Shown here piece after piece: positions 17,779 to 26,494 of a stretch of 55,158 bases of DNA. Positions within the stretch are counted from its first letter, which is position 1. Every line of letters begins with the position of its first letter. Position numbers and translations under genes: made by a program. Location of the stretch: contig JAKSPJ010000015.1 in assembly GCA_024404915.1 (NCBI GenBank), positions 1 through 55,158 of the forward strand. The letters run 5' to 3'. Below the pieces are notes generated by a model. The model was not told where the DNA came from. It saw nothing but the letters and a program-made list of their open reading frames with translations, and did not search any database. This DNA comes from Oscillospiraceae bacterium. GTDB lineage: Bacteria; Bacillota; Clostridia; Oscillospirales; Ruminococcaceae.

Positions 17779-18027
17779 TCAGATTGTAAAGGTAACATCT
17801 CCACTCGGATCATAATAATCACCGGATGTTTCTGTTTCGTTGAAGAATCCTTCATCATCAAAAATGGTTTCCGGATAGTCTTCTTCCTCCTGCGCACAGA
17901 GTTCACCTTTCAGAATGCGCTTTACAGTTTCAAAAAACAGAATATCAATGGGACCAAAATCCTCCCAGCCCAATGCTTCTTCGCAGTACTGCAGCATATC
18001 CGCATTGCTCATTCTCTGCTTTTCCAT
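17779..18027 (-). CDS. Small acidic hypothetical protein between infB and rbfA
   Basis: An 82-aa protein that I cannot assign. It is very acidic, especially residues 45-75 (EEEDYPETIFDDEGF and following). The N-terminal half has a helical NADMLQYCEEALGWEDFGPIDILFFETVKRIL segment. A strong ribosome site (GGAGG, 7-8 nt) and its position inside a conserved translation operon support it being real. Confidence 0.8.
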   Translation of the reverse strand: MEKQRMSNADMLQYCEEALGWEDFGPIDILFFETVKRILKGELCAQEEEDYPETIFDDEGFFNETETSGDYYDPSGDVTFTI

Positions 18028-18101
18028 ATTATTCCTCCGTTTTCAATACGGGCAATGGCACACAGACAAAGACCGTGTGCCGCTGCTGATATATACCGCT
18101 C

Positions 18102-20999
18102 TTATTCCTCGCGGTATTCTTCAATAATAAAGGCTTCCAGAACATCGCCTTCCTTGATATCTGCAAAACGTTCCAGGGAAATACCACACTCATAACCGGT
18201 GGCGACTTCCTTCACGTCATCCTTGAAACGGCGGAGAGAATCAATCTTATCCTCAGCCACTACAATGCCGTCACGGACAACACGAATCTGGCACTGTCTT
18301 GTCACTTTACCGCTGGTTACATAGCAGCCGGCAACGGTACCGACGCTGGAAATACGGTATACCTGACGCACTTCAATCTGTCCCATTTCCACATCACGGT
18401 ATTTCGGTGCAAGCATACCCTTCATAGCAGTGGAAATTTCCTCGATTGCATCATAGATGATACGATACAGGCGGATATCCACACCGTCACGTGCAGCGGC
18501 ATCCATAGCAATCGGCATAGGACGCACATTGAAGCCAACGATAATTGCATTGGATGCGGATGCCAGCATAACGTCACTTTCAGAAACAGCACCAACTGCA
18601 CCGTGAATGACTCTGACACGGACTTCTTCGTTTGTAAGCTTTTCCAGAGACTGGGTAACTGCTTCCACAGAACCCTGTACGTCCGCCTTGACAATCAGCG
18701 GCAGTTCTTTCATTTCGCCCTCTGCAATCTGAGAGAACAGATTATCCAGTGTAACCTTGCGGTAATTCTTGAACTGTTCTTCCTTTGCTTCGTGCTTTCT
18801 CTGTTCAACCAGTTCCTTAGCCAGTCTTTCATCCTCAACAGCATTGAAGATATCACCTGCGCTGGGCACTTCTGCCAGACCGGTAATCTCAACCGGAACA
18901 GAAGGACCTGCTTCCTTGACAACCTTGCCCTTGTAATTTGTCATGACACGGACACGGCCCACAGCTGTACCGGCAATAATCACGTCGCCGGTATGCAGCG
19001 TACCATTCTGCACCAGGATGGTTGCAATCGGGCCACGGCCCTTGTCCAGACGTGCTTCGATGACAGTACCCTTTGCCTTGCGGTTCGGATTTGCCTTCAG
19101 CTCCATCACTTCGGAAACCAGCAGGATATTCTCCAGCAGTTCCGGAATGCCTTCGCCTGTCTTTGCAGAAACAGGAACGCAAATGACATCGCCGCCCCAT
19201 TCCTCGCAAACCAGCTCATATTCTGTCAGCTGCTGCTTGATTCGATCAGGATTTGCGCCTTCCTTATCCATCTTGTTAATGGCAACAATAATAGTGATGC
19301 CTGCTGCCTTTGCATGGTTGATGGATTCAATTGTCTGCGGCATGATGCCGTCATCTGCTGCAACAACCAGAATTGCAATATCTGTAATATTCGCACCACG
19401 GGCACGCATAGAGGTAAATGCTTCGTGTCCCGGTGTATCCAGGAATGTAATGACCTTACCTTCGTGCTTCACCTGATATGCACCGATGTGCTGTGTGATG
19501 CCGCCTGCTTCGGAAGCAGTCACATTTGCATTACGGATACGGTCCAGAATAGAAGTCTTACCATGGTCAACGTGACCCATAACCACAACAACCGGGCAGC
19601 GTTCTTCCAGTGCATCTGTCGGGTCTTCCTCATCAGTAATAAGACGCTCCTCGATGGTGACGATGACCTCGTGTTCCACCTTTGCACCCAGTTCTTCTGC
19701 AACCAGACTTGCTGTGTCAAAGTCGATTTCCTCGTTGAGAGATGCCATGATGCCGAGAGGAATCAGCTTTTTGATAACATCCTTTGCCTGAACCTTCAGA
19801 CGTGCAGCCAGTTCACTGATTACGATGCTGTCGGGAATCATAACCTTCAGCTGCTGCTTTCTTGCACGCTCCAGTTCCAGTCTGCGGAGTCTTTCTGTCT
19901 CGGTTTCCTTCGCCTTACTGGAATGTGCCTGCTGCTTTCTCTGCTGAGACTTCTGATTGATTTTCTGTTTTTTGGCACTGAGTCCGTCATGCTTGCCGCC
20001 TCTGCCCTGAGGTGCAATCTGCTCATAGCGCTCATTGTACTTGTCCAGGTCAAAATAAGAACCACGGGTATCAATGGTATGACGCTGCTGGCTGGGCTGC
20101 ACTTCTGTTGCAACAGCAAAATTGCCTTCCATCTTCAGAATCTCGCCGCGCTCCTGTGCCTTTGCAGGCTTCTTCGGTGTTTTCGGAACGGGATTGCGGG
20201 GTGCGGTGTTCTGCTTCATAGCAGGTGCTTCATTTTTCTTGTTGTTCACAGCAGTCTCATTCTGCTTGACAGGTGCATTCTGCTGCTGCTTTTTCTGCTC
20301 CGGCTGACCCTTCTTCTGTTCATTTGCCTTCTGGTTCTTGCCGCCGGACTGCTCATTCTTCTGATTTTTCTGTGCATTCTTCTGATGCCTTGCCTTTTTC
20401 TCAGCATGCTGCTTTTCATACATAGCAGCGTGCTCTCTCGCACGGCGTTCAATCTCAGCAGCGGTCAGCACACGGGGCTTCGGCGGCTCTTGTGCTGGAG
20501 TCTCCGCTGCAGCCTCTGCCGGCTTTGCCTGCTCCTGGGGTTTCTCAGCTGTCTCCGGCTTCGGAGCCTGTACCTCTGCCTGCGGTGTATTTTCCTTCTT
20601 TACAGGCTTTTCAGCAGGCTGTGCAGCCTTATTCTTTTCCGGCTGCTCCTTCTTCACCTGCTCATTTTTGCCCTGCTCCTTCTTATTCTGCTTCTGCGGC
20701 TCAGACTTCTTCTCCGGCTTCTTATCACGGGAAACCTTCTCCGGCTTTACATTGCGGGTAGGCTTCTGTGCGCCTTCTGCATGCTGTCCGTTCTGTCTGT
20801 CTGCAAAATACTCATCAAAAGTCTCAACCTGATTCTTCTGAGAATAATACTCCAGCAGATAGTTCATCTCACTGTTGCTGAGAGAGGATGTGGGCTTCTT
20901 CGCCTTTTCATCCATTGTCCGCAGCTGATCAATCAGTTCCTGAACCGGAACATTCACATCTGCTGCAAAATCGCTCAATTTCACTTTTGTAGTTGCCAT
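18102..20999 (-). CDS. infB: Translation initiation factor IF-2
   Basis: A 965-aa IF-2, the GTPase that brings fMet-tRNA to the 30S subunit. Residues 1-60 form the IF2_N fold; residues about 80-370 are a long Lys/Glu/Gln/Ala/Pro-rich low-complexity stretch with many KK, QK and EQ repeats, much longer than in compact IF-2s. A second IF2_N motif ([18 protein letters not shown]) follows, then the G domain with [16 protein letters not shown] and NKMD, then domains II-IV. The ATG at 20999 follows AAAGGGG and matches the usual [11 protein letters not shown] start; a start at 21023 would be less typical. The low-complexity part makes a long antisense ORF that is not a gene. Confidence 0.96.
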   Translation of the reverse strand: MATTKVKLSDFAADVNVPVQELIDQLRTMDEKAKKPTSSLSNSEMNYLLEYYSQKNQVETFDEYFADRQNGQHAEGAQKPTRNVKPEKVSRDKKPEKKSEPQKQNKKEQGKNEQVKKEQPEKNKAAQPAEKPVKKENTPQAEVQAPKPETAEKPQEQAKPAEAAAETPAQEPPKPRVLTAAEIERRAREHAAMYEKQHAEKKARHQKNAQKNQKNEQSGGKNQKANEQKKGQPEQKKQQQNAPVKQNETAVNNKKNEAPAMKQNTAPRNPVPKTPKKPAKAQERGEILKMEGNFAVATEVQPSQQRHTIDTRGSYFDLDKYNERYEQIAPQGRGGKHDGLSAKKQKINQKSQQRKQQAHSSKAKETETERLRRLELERARKQQLKVMIPDSIVISELAARLKVQAKDVIKKLIPLGIMASLNEEIDFDTASLVAEELGAKVEHEVIVTIEERLITDEEDPTDALEERCPVVVVMGHVDHGKTSILDRIRNANVTASEAGGITQHIGAYQVKHEGKVITFLDTPGHEAFTSMRARGANITDIAILVVAADDGIMPQTIESINHAKAAGITIIVAINKMDKEGANPDRIKQQLTEYELVCEEWGGDVICVPVSAKTGEGIPELLENILLVSEVMELKANPNRKAKGTVIEARLDKGRGPIATILVQNGTLHTGDVIIAGTAVGRVRVMTNYKGKVVKEAGPSVPVEITGLAEVPSAGDIFNAVEDERLAKELVEQRKHEAKEEQFKNYRKVTLDNLFSQIAEGEMKELPLIVKADVQGSVEAVTQSLEKLTNEEVRVRVIHGAVGAVSESDVMLASASNAIIVGFNVRPMPIAMDAAARDGVDIRLYRIIYDAIEEISTAMKGMLAPKYRDVEMGQIEVRQVYRISSVGTVAGCYVTSGKVTRQCQIRVVRDGIVVAEDKIDSLRRFKDDVKEVATGYECGISLERFADIKEGDVLEAFIIEEYREE

Positions 21000-21091
21000 C
21001 GGCAATACCCCTTTCGGCGTCATACGGTCTTTCCAACCGTTTTGGGTAGAAGCATATCTATACCGAAAAGGTACGATATGCCTGTTTTACT

Positions 21092-21409
21092 TCACTCATG
21101 GGATTCGGACAAGATTTCCAGGAATTTTGCCGCGAATCCATCCTCACATATCCCGAACACAGCCGTTCGTTTGCGGAAATAGTCCTTCAATGCATCCATC
21201 TGCATGGGCAGCATACGAATCGGAATATCCTTTGCATAAAACCGGATTTCTTTTTCCGTCTTTGGTGAAACATCCTCCGCCAGTAAAATACATTTCACTG
21301 CATTCTTCTGCAGCGCATCTTTCACCGCATCAAATCCAAGCAGGAGCTTTCCTGCTTTCCGGCACATCGTCATTGATGCTGTCAGACGGTTTTCAGCTGC
21401 ATTCGGCAT
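21092..21409 (-). CDS. ylxQ: L7Ae-like ribosomal/kink-turn protein YlxQ
   Basis: A 105-aa protein of the L7Ae/L30e/Gadd45 fold, which binds kink-turn RNAs. Landmarks are CRKAGKLLLGFDAVKDAL (about 15-32), CILLAEDVSP and the C-terminal FRKRTAVFGICEDGFA. GACGAGGA precedes the ATG at 21409. It overlaps ylxR by 17 nt, the usual nusA-ylxR-ylxQ-infB order. Confidence 0.92.
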   Translation of the reverse strand: MPNAAENRLTASMTMCRKAGKLLLGFDAVKDALQKNAVKCILLAEDVSPKTEKEIRFYAKDIPIRMLPMQMDALKDYFRKRTAVFGICEDGFAAKFLEILSESHE

Positions 21410-21692
21410 GATTGTTTTCCTCGTCCCCGGGCTGCAGCATGGCTTCTTCCAGTGCTGCATAAACCTCATCGGAAATACGGCATGCAAATGCCTTTTCTAA
21501 TCTGCGGGCTTTTCTTGCGGACTGCAGACAGGTGATATTCGGGCAGATGTATGCGCCCCGTCCGGCTTTCTTTCCTGTCTTATCCAGCAGAATGGTATCA
21601 TCCTTCTGCTTGACAACCCTGCACATTTCCCGCTTTGATTTTTGTTGATTGCATCCCAGACACATCCGCATCGGGATTTTTTTCTGCAACAT
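21393..21692 (-). CDS. ylxR: YlxR (RnpM) family RNA-binding protein
   Basis: A 99-aa DUF448/YlxR protein; the family binds RNA and in Bacillus modulates RNase P. It shows MRMCLGCNQQKSKREMCRVVK (positions about 8-28), DKTGKKAGRGAYICPN and ARKARRLEKAF. The ATG at 21692, 4 nt after the nusA stop and preceded by AGAGG, is chosen over far upstream in-frame starts that lie inside nusA. Confidence 0.92.
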   Translation of the reverse strand: MLQKKIPMRMCLGCNQQKSKREMCRVVKQKDDTILLDKTGKKAGRGAYICPNITCLQSARKARRLEKAFACRISDEVYAALEEAMLQPGDEENNHAECS

Positions 21693-21696
21693 CTGA

Positions 21697-22869
21697 TTAT
21701 GCCTCTTCAGCCGGAGCATCCAGTGTGTCCAGTTCTGAAACATCCTCCAGAATCTCATATCCCTCTGCATCCGCATCCTCGGAATTGGGTTCACTGTCGG
21801 GATACTCAGCCTTGATGTCAATCTTGAAACCTGTCAGACGTGCTGCCAGCTTTGCATTCTGACCTCTGTTGCCGATGGCAAGAGACAGCTGATCATTCGG
21901 TACAATAACGGTTGCTTCCTTTTCACCTTCAATGGTGGTGGAAATAACAGTTGCAGGAGAAAGGGCACGGGTAATAAATTCCTCCGGGATCTCAGAATAA
22001 CGGATGATATCTATTTTTTCACCGTGGAGTTCATTCAATACTGCGTTGATACGGGTGCTGTGTGGTCCGATACAGGTTCCCACTGCATCCACATTCGGAT
22101 CATTGGAGCTGACAGCGATCTTGGAACGGAAGCCGGCCTCACGGGAAACTGCCTGAATGGTCACAATGCCGTCTGCAATTTCCGGAATTGCCTGCTCAAA
22201 CAGCTTTTCTACAAATCCTCTGTCCACACGGGAAATACGAACAACCGGACGCTTTTCACGATTTGCAATGGTGGTGACAAATACCTTAATGGTCTGGCCA
22301 ACTTTCAGATCCTCATATACACGAGTCAGTTCACCGTTCACCATCTGTTCTGAGAACAGCTGCTCATTTCTGGAAAGATACAGTTCTGTATGGTCATACT
22401 CTACGGTAACAGTGCCGCGCATCGGGTCAACCTGTGTAACCTTAACAGAAATAATCTCATGCTCTTTTGCTGCGAATTTCTCCAGCATCTGCTGACGGTT
22501 AATGGTTCTCAGATCAGAACGGATGCTCTGCTTTGCGGTCTGGGCAATGCTTCTGCCAAAATCCACAGGATCCAGCTGACATTCCACCAGATCACCGATT
22601 TCACAGTTCGGATCAATCAGCTTTGCATGCTTCCAGCTGACTTCATAAGCCGTTTTCGGCTCATCCGGCACAACGCTCTTTTTCATATAGATTTCAAAGC
22701 GGCGTGTACTGGGCTCAATATTCACCCGGATATCGTCGTCCTCTGCATAGGGATAAGCTTTCTGCGCTGCCTTCAGCATTGCTGCTGCAATCTTCTCCAC
22801 AAGCAATGCCTGCTCGACACTGTTTTCACTGCCCAGGGCAGCCAGTGCTTCAAAGAATCCTTCATTCAT
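21697..22869 (-). CDS. nusA: Transcription termination/antitermination factor NusA
   Basis: A 390-aa NusA that binds RNA polymerase and nascent RNA and modulates pausing and intrinsic termination. It shows the N-terminal domain (1-125), S1 domain (about 130-200), KH1 (ISREAGFRSKIAV-like segment VSREAGFRSKIAVSSND) and KH2 (LSLAIGNRGQNAKLAARLTG, about 330-350). The short acidic C-terminal tail (DSEPNSEDADAEG onward) replaces the repeats seen in Proteobacteria. It sits behind rimP, and the operon leader carries a terminator hairpin. Confidence 0.96.
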   Translation of the reverse strand: MNEGFFEALAALGSENSVEQALLVEKIAAAMLKAAQKAYPYAEDDDIRVNIEPSTRRFEIYMKKSVVPDEPKTAYEVSWKHAKLIDPNCEIGDLVECQLDPVDFGRSIAQTAKQSIRSDLRTINRQQMLEKFAAKEHEIISVKVTQVDPMRGTVTVEYDHTELYLSRNEQLFSEQMVNGELTRVYEDLKVGQTIKVFVTTIANREKRPVVRISRVDRGFVEKLFEQAIPEIADGIVTIQAVSREAGFRSKIAVSSNDPNVDAVGTCIGPHSTRINAVLNELHGEKIDIIRYSEIPEEFITRALSPATVISTTIEGEKEATVIVPNDQLSLAIGNRGQNAKLAARLTGFKIDIKAEYPDSEPNSEDADAEGYEILEDVSELDTLDAPAEEA

Positions 22870-22963
22870 GGCAATAATCCTCCTAAATATTTCAAACTCT
22901 GCATCTATGCGGCAGAGATGAATCCCAATTTAATACTATACTGATATGGTACTGCGGAAGCGG

Positions 22964-23476
22964 TCAGTCTTTTTCAGCCTTCTGAACCTCTGCCTCATCA
23001 AAATCAGCCAGTTTCACAAATGCGATGCCTGCCAGCGGCAGTTCCATGGATGCTTCTGCATCCTCTGTCAGAATACGGACGTTTTCGTGATCCGCTCCGG
23101 TCAGTGTACCCACAATTTCCTTCTGTCCGTTTTCCAGAGGACGAATCATGCGCACACGCACCTTGCTGCCCTCGCATGCATCGAAATGGGTCTCACGAAT
23201 CAGTTCACGCTCCAGTCCGGCAGAGCCGACCTCCAGCGTATATGTCTGCTGAATCGGGTCTGTATCATCCAGCAGTTTATTGAGAGGGCGCGTCACTGCC
23301 TCACAGTCTGCGATATTCACAGGCCGCTCCATATGGTCCAGCATCACACGCAGATACCACATTGCGCCTTCTTTTTCAAAGCGCACATCCCAGACAATCA
23401 GTCCGTTTTCCTCTGCGATGGGATAGACCATATCGTAAATACGGCTTTCCGTCCCTCCGAACTTTTTCATCTTCAT
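22964..23476 (-). CDS. rimP: Ribosome maturation factor RimP
   Basis: A 170-aa RimP for 30S assembly. The N-terminal alpha/beta domain (IYDMVYPIAEENGLIVWDVRFEKEG) and the SH3-like C-terminal domain with VGSAGLERELIRETHFDAC are typical. AGGAGG 9 nt before the ATG at 23476 decides the start. It opens the ten-gene operon; nusA follows after 94 nt. Confidence 0.95.
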   Translation of the reverse strand: MKMKKFGGTESRIYDMVYPIAEENGLIVWDVRFEKEGAMWYLRVMLDHMERPVNIADCEAVTRPLNKLLDDTDPIQQTYTLEVGSAGLERELIRETHFDACEGSKVRVRMIRPLENGQKEIVGTLTGADHENVRILTEDAEASMELPLAGIAFVKLADFDEAEVQKAEKD

Positions 23477-23507
23477 GCCATAGTACCTCCTGCACATAAA
23501 GCAATAT

Positions 23508-23545
23508 AAAAGAAAGACCGGATTTGTGTTCCGGTCTTTCTTTTA
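23508..23545 (-). terminator. Leader terminator (attenuator candidate) of the rimP-nusA-infB operon
   Basis: Fourteen-base arms (23508-23521 and 23531-23544, core AAGACCGG) with a 9-nt loop, running into a U-rich end on the minus strand. It lies about 12 nt after the predicted transcription start and 30 nt before the rimP start, with no gene before it. Transcripts would end here unless readthrough is controlled. Confidence 0.75.
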
Positions 23546-23565
23546 TTCTATATTTATTTTCCTGT

Positions 23566-23594
23566 ATTATACCACTTTTTTTGTAAAAATGCAA
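23566..23594 (-). promoter_or_regulatory. Promoter of the rimP-nusA-infB-ribF operon
   Basis: Minus strand TTGCAT (23589-23594), 17 bp, TATAAT (23566-23571). It drives transcription into the hairpin at 23508-23545 and then rimP. The rest of 23595-23720 holds nothing I can assign. Confidence 0.8.
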
Positions 23595-23721
23595 GGCATT
23601 CCGTTGCTTTGGCCTTTCATTTCTATGATTTGCACAATATTCATAAGCAGTTGAAAGAAATATTATATCTTCTTGTTCAATTTGTTTCACAAATATGGGA
23701 ATATAAATTAATGTGATACAC

Positions 23722-23750
23722 TTGCAAAAATCCTGTAAATGTGCTATAAT
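23722..23750 (+). promoter_or_regulatory. Promoter of the phosphoribosyltransferase-like gene
   Basis: TTGCAA (23722-23727), 17 bp, TATAAT (23745-23750), 46 bp before the ATG. A short GCAGG/CCTGC hairpin sits in the 5' leader just before AGGAGG. Confidence 0.75.
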
Positions 23751-23796
23751 ATTACATATTTTCGCAGGTTTGCCTGCATTAGGAGGAAAAATCACT

Positions 23797-24426
23797 ATGG
23801 AAAACAGAATGACGCTTATTCAGGCGGAAACAAACAAGCACATTTCCGTGGGCATTATGCCCGGCCATTTCGCCACCAACCACTCTCATGTCAATTACTA
23901 CCTGGACATGACTTCCATCAAGACAAGCTTCAAGATGGCAAAGGAAGCGGCTTACGAATTGAGCAAGGAATTTGCTTCAACCGATATCGACACAATCATC
24001 TGTCTGGAGAGCACAGAAATTCTCGGTGCTTTTCTGGCAAACTATCTTTCTGAAGGCGGTCTCAATCAGGGCAAGGATATCAATGTGGTCACACCGGAAA
24101 TGAACGCTGTCAATCAGATGATTTTCCGTGACAACACACAGAAGAATATCTGGGGCAAGAAGGTATTGGTGCTGGTCAGCTCCGCTTCCACCGGCAAGAG
24201 TATTCTCCGTGCCATCGACTGCCTGCAGTATTACAATGGAGACCTGGTAGGTGTTGGCGCAATTTTCTCTGCAATCAACGAAATCGGTAATATTCAGATT
24301 AAGACACTGTTCACCGCAGATGACCTGCCCCGCTATGAAAACTGCATGGCAAATGCATGCCCCATGTGCCAGAAGGGCATCAAGGTGGATGCACTGATTA
24401 ACAGCTTCGGTTATTCCAAGCTCTGA
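23797..24426 (+). CDS. Phosphoribosyltransferase-like protein (orotate PRTase related)
   Basis: A 209-aa protein with the type I PRTase fold. The order IICLESTEILGAFLANYL (about 67-84), then KKVLVLVSSASTGKSILRAIDCL (about 123-145), then a Cys-rich C-terminal segment CMANACPMCQKG (about 183-194) resembles orotate PRTase-like proteins. The PRPP motif is changed: the usual acidic pair before TGxT is replaced by SSAS, so catalysis is doubtful and a regulatory role is possible. AGGAGG fixes the start at 23797; it is a single-gene transcript. Confidence 0.85.
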   Translation: MENRMTLIQAETNKHISVGIMPGHFATNHSHVNYYLDMTSIKTSFKMAKEAAYELSKEFASTDIDTIICLESTEILGAFLANYLSEGGLNQGKDINVVTPEMNAVNQMIFRDNTQKNIWGKKVLVLVSSASTGKSILRAIDCLQYYNGDLVGVGAIFSAINEIGNIQIKTLFTADDLPRYENCMANACPMCQKGIKVDALINSFGYSKL

Positions 24427-24449
24427 TCTTCAAACATTTCACATAACAA

Positions 24450-24486
24450 AAAATCCGGTATGATCTGCATACCGGATTTTTTCTTT
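24450..24486 (+). terminator. Bidirectional terminator
   Basis: Perfect 13-bp arms AAAATCCGGTATG (24450-24462) and complement (24468-24480), followed by a T run. A second inverted repeat (CCGCACAAAGC at about 24489-24499 with its complement ending near 24538, plus an inner ACAGCAT/ATGCTGT) lies between it and the convergent gene. Confidence 0.85.
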
Positions 24487-24553
24487 CCTCCGCACAAAGC
24501 AGATACAGCATTATGCTGTTCATGCAGCTTTGTGCGGTACTGCCTCAGATTGA

Positions 24554-25528
24554 TTATTCCATATCAAAAAGCTCGTTGTAGAATTCTGCATAGTCCCTGC
24601 GGTCTTCTTTTGTAAAGTTGATTGCAGAAGAAGGATGCAGATTGAGCTTGCCTGTCAGCAGGTAAGGAATGTCGTAACCCCACTTCAGGCCTTCTTCCTT
24701 CAGCGGAAGAATGTACTGGCCATAGAATGACAGTACCGGTGTCAGATTGTATTTTGGATTCTTCAGGAAGCCCAGCAGAAGCTCCATTGCACAGTTTCCT
24801 GCGCCTCTGCCCATGCTGCCAACAGTTGCATCCAGGAAACTTGCGCCCATAGAGCAGCTCTCGACGGTATTGGCAAATGCAAGCTGCTGATTGTTATGTG
24901 CGTGCATGCCTACGAACTTGCCTGCCTTTTCCATATGCTCCAGATACTGCTTTGTCAGGCCCTGAATCTGCTCCGGGAAGAGAGAGCCGTAGCTGTCAAC
25001 CAGATAAACGCCGTCCACATTGGAAGCTGCCAGCATTTCCAGTGCTTCATCCACATCAGCGCTGTTTGTCTTGGAAATTGCCATGATATTACAGGTGGTT
25101 TCATAGCCCAGGCTGTGTGCATATTCAATCATTTCGATGGCAGCCGGCATGGTGTTGATATAGGTTGCAATACGAACCATATCAATCACACTCTCGGACT
25201 TCGGCAGAAGATCTCTCTGCAGGTTGCATCTGCCAACGTCTGCCATGACGGAAATCTTCATTCCGGTTTCATTGCTGCCGACAACAGAGCGCAGCCATTC
25301 CTCGTCGCAGAATTTTGCCGGGCCGAACTTTGCAGGATCAAAAATATCCTTGGAAGCCTTGTAGCCGAATTCCATGTAATCCACGCCTGCACGAAGATTT
25401 GTGAGATACAGTGCTTTTACAAAATCGTCTGTAAAATAAAAATTATTCACAAGACCGCCATCACGCAGTGTGGCGTCAAATACCTTAATATCAGGTCTGT
25501 GCGTCATCAGATTGCCTTTTCGTTCCAT
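24554..25528 (-). CDS. DRE-TIM / HMGL-like aldolase domain protein
   Basis: A 324-aa TIM-barrel protein of the family of 4-hydroxy-2-oxovalerate aldolase, isopropylmalate synthase and HMG-CoA lyase. FDATLRDGGLVNNFYF (about 18-33) is the RDG catalytic motif, and GMHAHNNQQLAFANT (about 208-222) carries the metal-binding His-x-His. DATVGSMGRGAGNC (about 234-247) is a further family signature. The substrate is unknown. Similar stand-alone proteins are often annotated only as aldolase catalytic domain proteins. GGAGG precedes the start. It is monocistronic with an unusual inverted repeat at its transcription start. Confidence 0.88.
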   Translation of the reverse strand: MERKGNLMTHRPDIKVFDATLRDGGLVNNFYFTDDFVKALYLTNLRAGVDYMEFGYKASKDIFDPAKFGPAKFCDEEWLRSVVGSNETGMKISVMADVGRCNLQRDLLPKSESVIDMVRIATYINTMPAAIEMIEYAHSLGYETTCNIMAISKTNSADVDEALEMLAASNVDGVYLVDSYGSLFPEQIQGLTKQYLEHMEKAGKFVGMHAHNNQQLAFANTVESCSMGASFLDATVGSMGRGAGNCAMELLLGFLKNPKYNLTPVLSFYGQYILPLKEEGLKWGYDIPYLLTGKLNLHPSSAINFTKEDRRDYAEFYNELFDME

Positions 25529-25560
25529 AATAGAATACCTCCGGTTTCAAAAATGTTTAA

Positions 25561-25589
25561 CGCTTTTAAGCACTAAACTGTTTAAAGCG
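25561..25589 (-). promoter_or_regulatory. Inverted repeat at the aldolase transcription start (operator or leader hairpin)
   Basis: CGCTTTTAA (25561-25569) faces TTAAAGCG (25582-25589) as near-perfect arms, with additional AAACTGTTTAAA symmetry in the middle. It starts about 9 bp after the -10 box, where a repressor would block initiation. Confidence 0.5.
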
Positions 25590-25597
25590 CCTTTACT

Positions 25598-25626
25598 ATT
25601 ATATCACTCTTGCCCTGTAAAATCAA
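25598..25626 (-). promoter_or_regulatory. Promoter of the aldolase-like gene
   Basis: Minus strand TTGATT (25621-25626), 17 bp, TATAAT (25598-25603), about 70 bp before the start. Confidence 0.75.
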
Positions 25627-25729
25627 GTTTTTTTTTCAATTTTATATTATTTGTTTATCATGCACAATTCCATCACTCTGTAACTGGTCAAAATACCCTA
25701 TTTATTTATATTTCACTATGAAACTGCTG

Positions 25730-25758
25730 TAGACAAATTCACTTGGATATGGTATAAT
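25730..25758 (+). promoter_or_regulatory. Promoter of the radC-uvrB-dnaE operon
   Basis: TAGACA (25730-25735), 17 bp, TATAAT (25753-25758), 41 bp before the radC start. The stretch 25630-25725 shows nothing further. Confidence 0.75.
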
Positions 25759-25799
25759 AATAGTAATATTGGAACAAGACCGAAAAAGAGGGATTGCCT

Positions 25800-26483
25800 A
25801 TGAACGCACAACACAATGGTCACCGAAAACGAATGAAAGAACGATTCCTGCAGCAGGGACTGGATGGCTTTGACGAGACGGAGATTCTGGAGTTTCTGCT
25901 TTATTACAGCATTCCCCGTGCAGATACCCGCCCTGCTGCCGAGGCACTTATGAAACAATTCGGCTCCGTGCAGAATATTCTTGCGGCAGATGACAGTGCG
26001 CTGTCCGAGGTCAGGGGCATGACGCAGAATACCCTGACCATGCTGCATTTTCTGCGGCAGCTCTATGCGCAGCAGTATCGGGTACGGCATTCAGCCGCCT
26101 CCATGGAGCATGCGCAAAAGGCATGCAGCTATTTTGAAGGCCTTTTTGCAGCGGAATCCGGAGAGATCCTGTATGCAGTCACCACAGATGAAACGCTCTG
26201 CATTCAGGAAGGCAAAGCCCTGCCGCTGCGCCTGCTGTATCAGGATATGCTCTGTACGGATGCACTGAAGCAAATGTGCAGACCAGGGACATCGCTTCTG
26301 ATGGCGCACCATTTTCCGGAGCACATGCACATGCCGCGGGAAGAAACTGCCTTCATCAGGAATCTGGCAGTTTTTCTGGAAGAAGCTGACCTGCATCTGA
26401 TGGACTATATTGTGGTGGAAAAACACAAAGCCCTGTCTATGCGGGAAGCGGGTGCGTATATGGGCATTGATGCCATTTTGTAG
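25800..26483 (+). CDS. radC: RadC/JAB-domain protein with degenerate metal site
   Basis: A 227-aa RadC family protein: a UPF0758-type helix-hairpin-helix N-terminal part ([35 protein letters not shown], about 24-58, then LSEVRGMTQ) and a C-terminal MPN/JAB domain. The usual JAMM sequence HxHPSG...SxxD is not intact: the region reads [16 protein letters not shown] (about 168-183), with the second His, the Ser-Gly and the SxxD lost. It is therefore probably not a metallo-enzyme. The function of RadC is unsettled even where intact. The start follows GAGGG; first gene of an operon with uvrB 11 nt downstream. Confidence 0.85.
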   Translation: MNAQHNGHRKRMKERFLQQGLDGFDETEILEFLLYYSIPRADTRPAAEALMKQFGSVQNILAADDSALSEVRGMTQNTLTMLHFLRQLYAQQYRVRHSAASMEHAQKACSYFEGLFAAESGEILYAVTTDETLCIQEGKALPLRLLYQDMLCTDALKQMCRPGTSLLMAHHFPEHMHMPREETAFIRNLAVFLEEADLHLMDYIVVEKHKALSMREAGAYMGIDAIL

Positions 26484-26494
26484 GAGGAATAAAA

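Noticed and set aside
18603..21182. 859-codon open frame antisense to infB
   Set aside because: It is a shadow of the Lys/Gln/Glu-rich IF-2 linker, whose codons leave few stops on the opposite strand. The product is Leu/Cys/His-rich nonsense with no ribosome site.
21415..21821. Longer ylxR, ylxQ, rimP and infB starts
   Set aside because: Upstream in-frame ATGs lie inside neighbouring genes or lack ribosome sites; the chosen starts have AGGAGG-like sites and match family N-termini.
23722..23796. Purine or other riboswitch before the phosphoribosyltransferase-like gene
   Set aside because: The leader is only about 40 nt with a 5-bp hairpin, too short for a known riboswitch aptamer plus expression platform.
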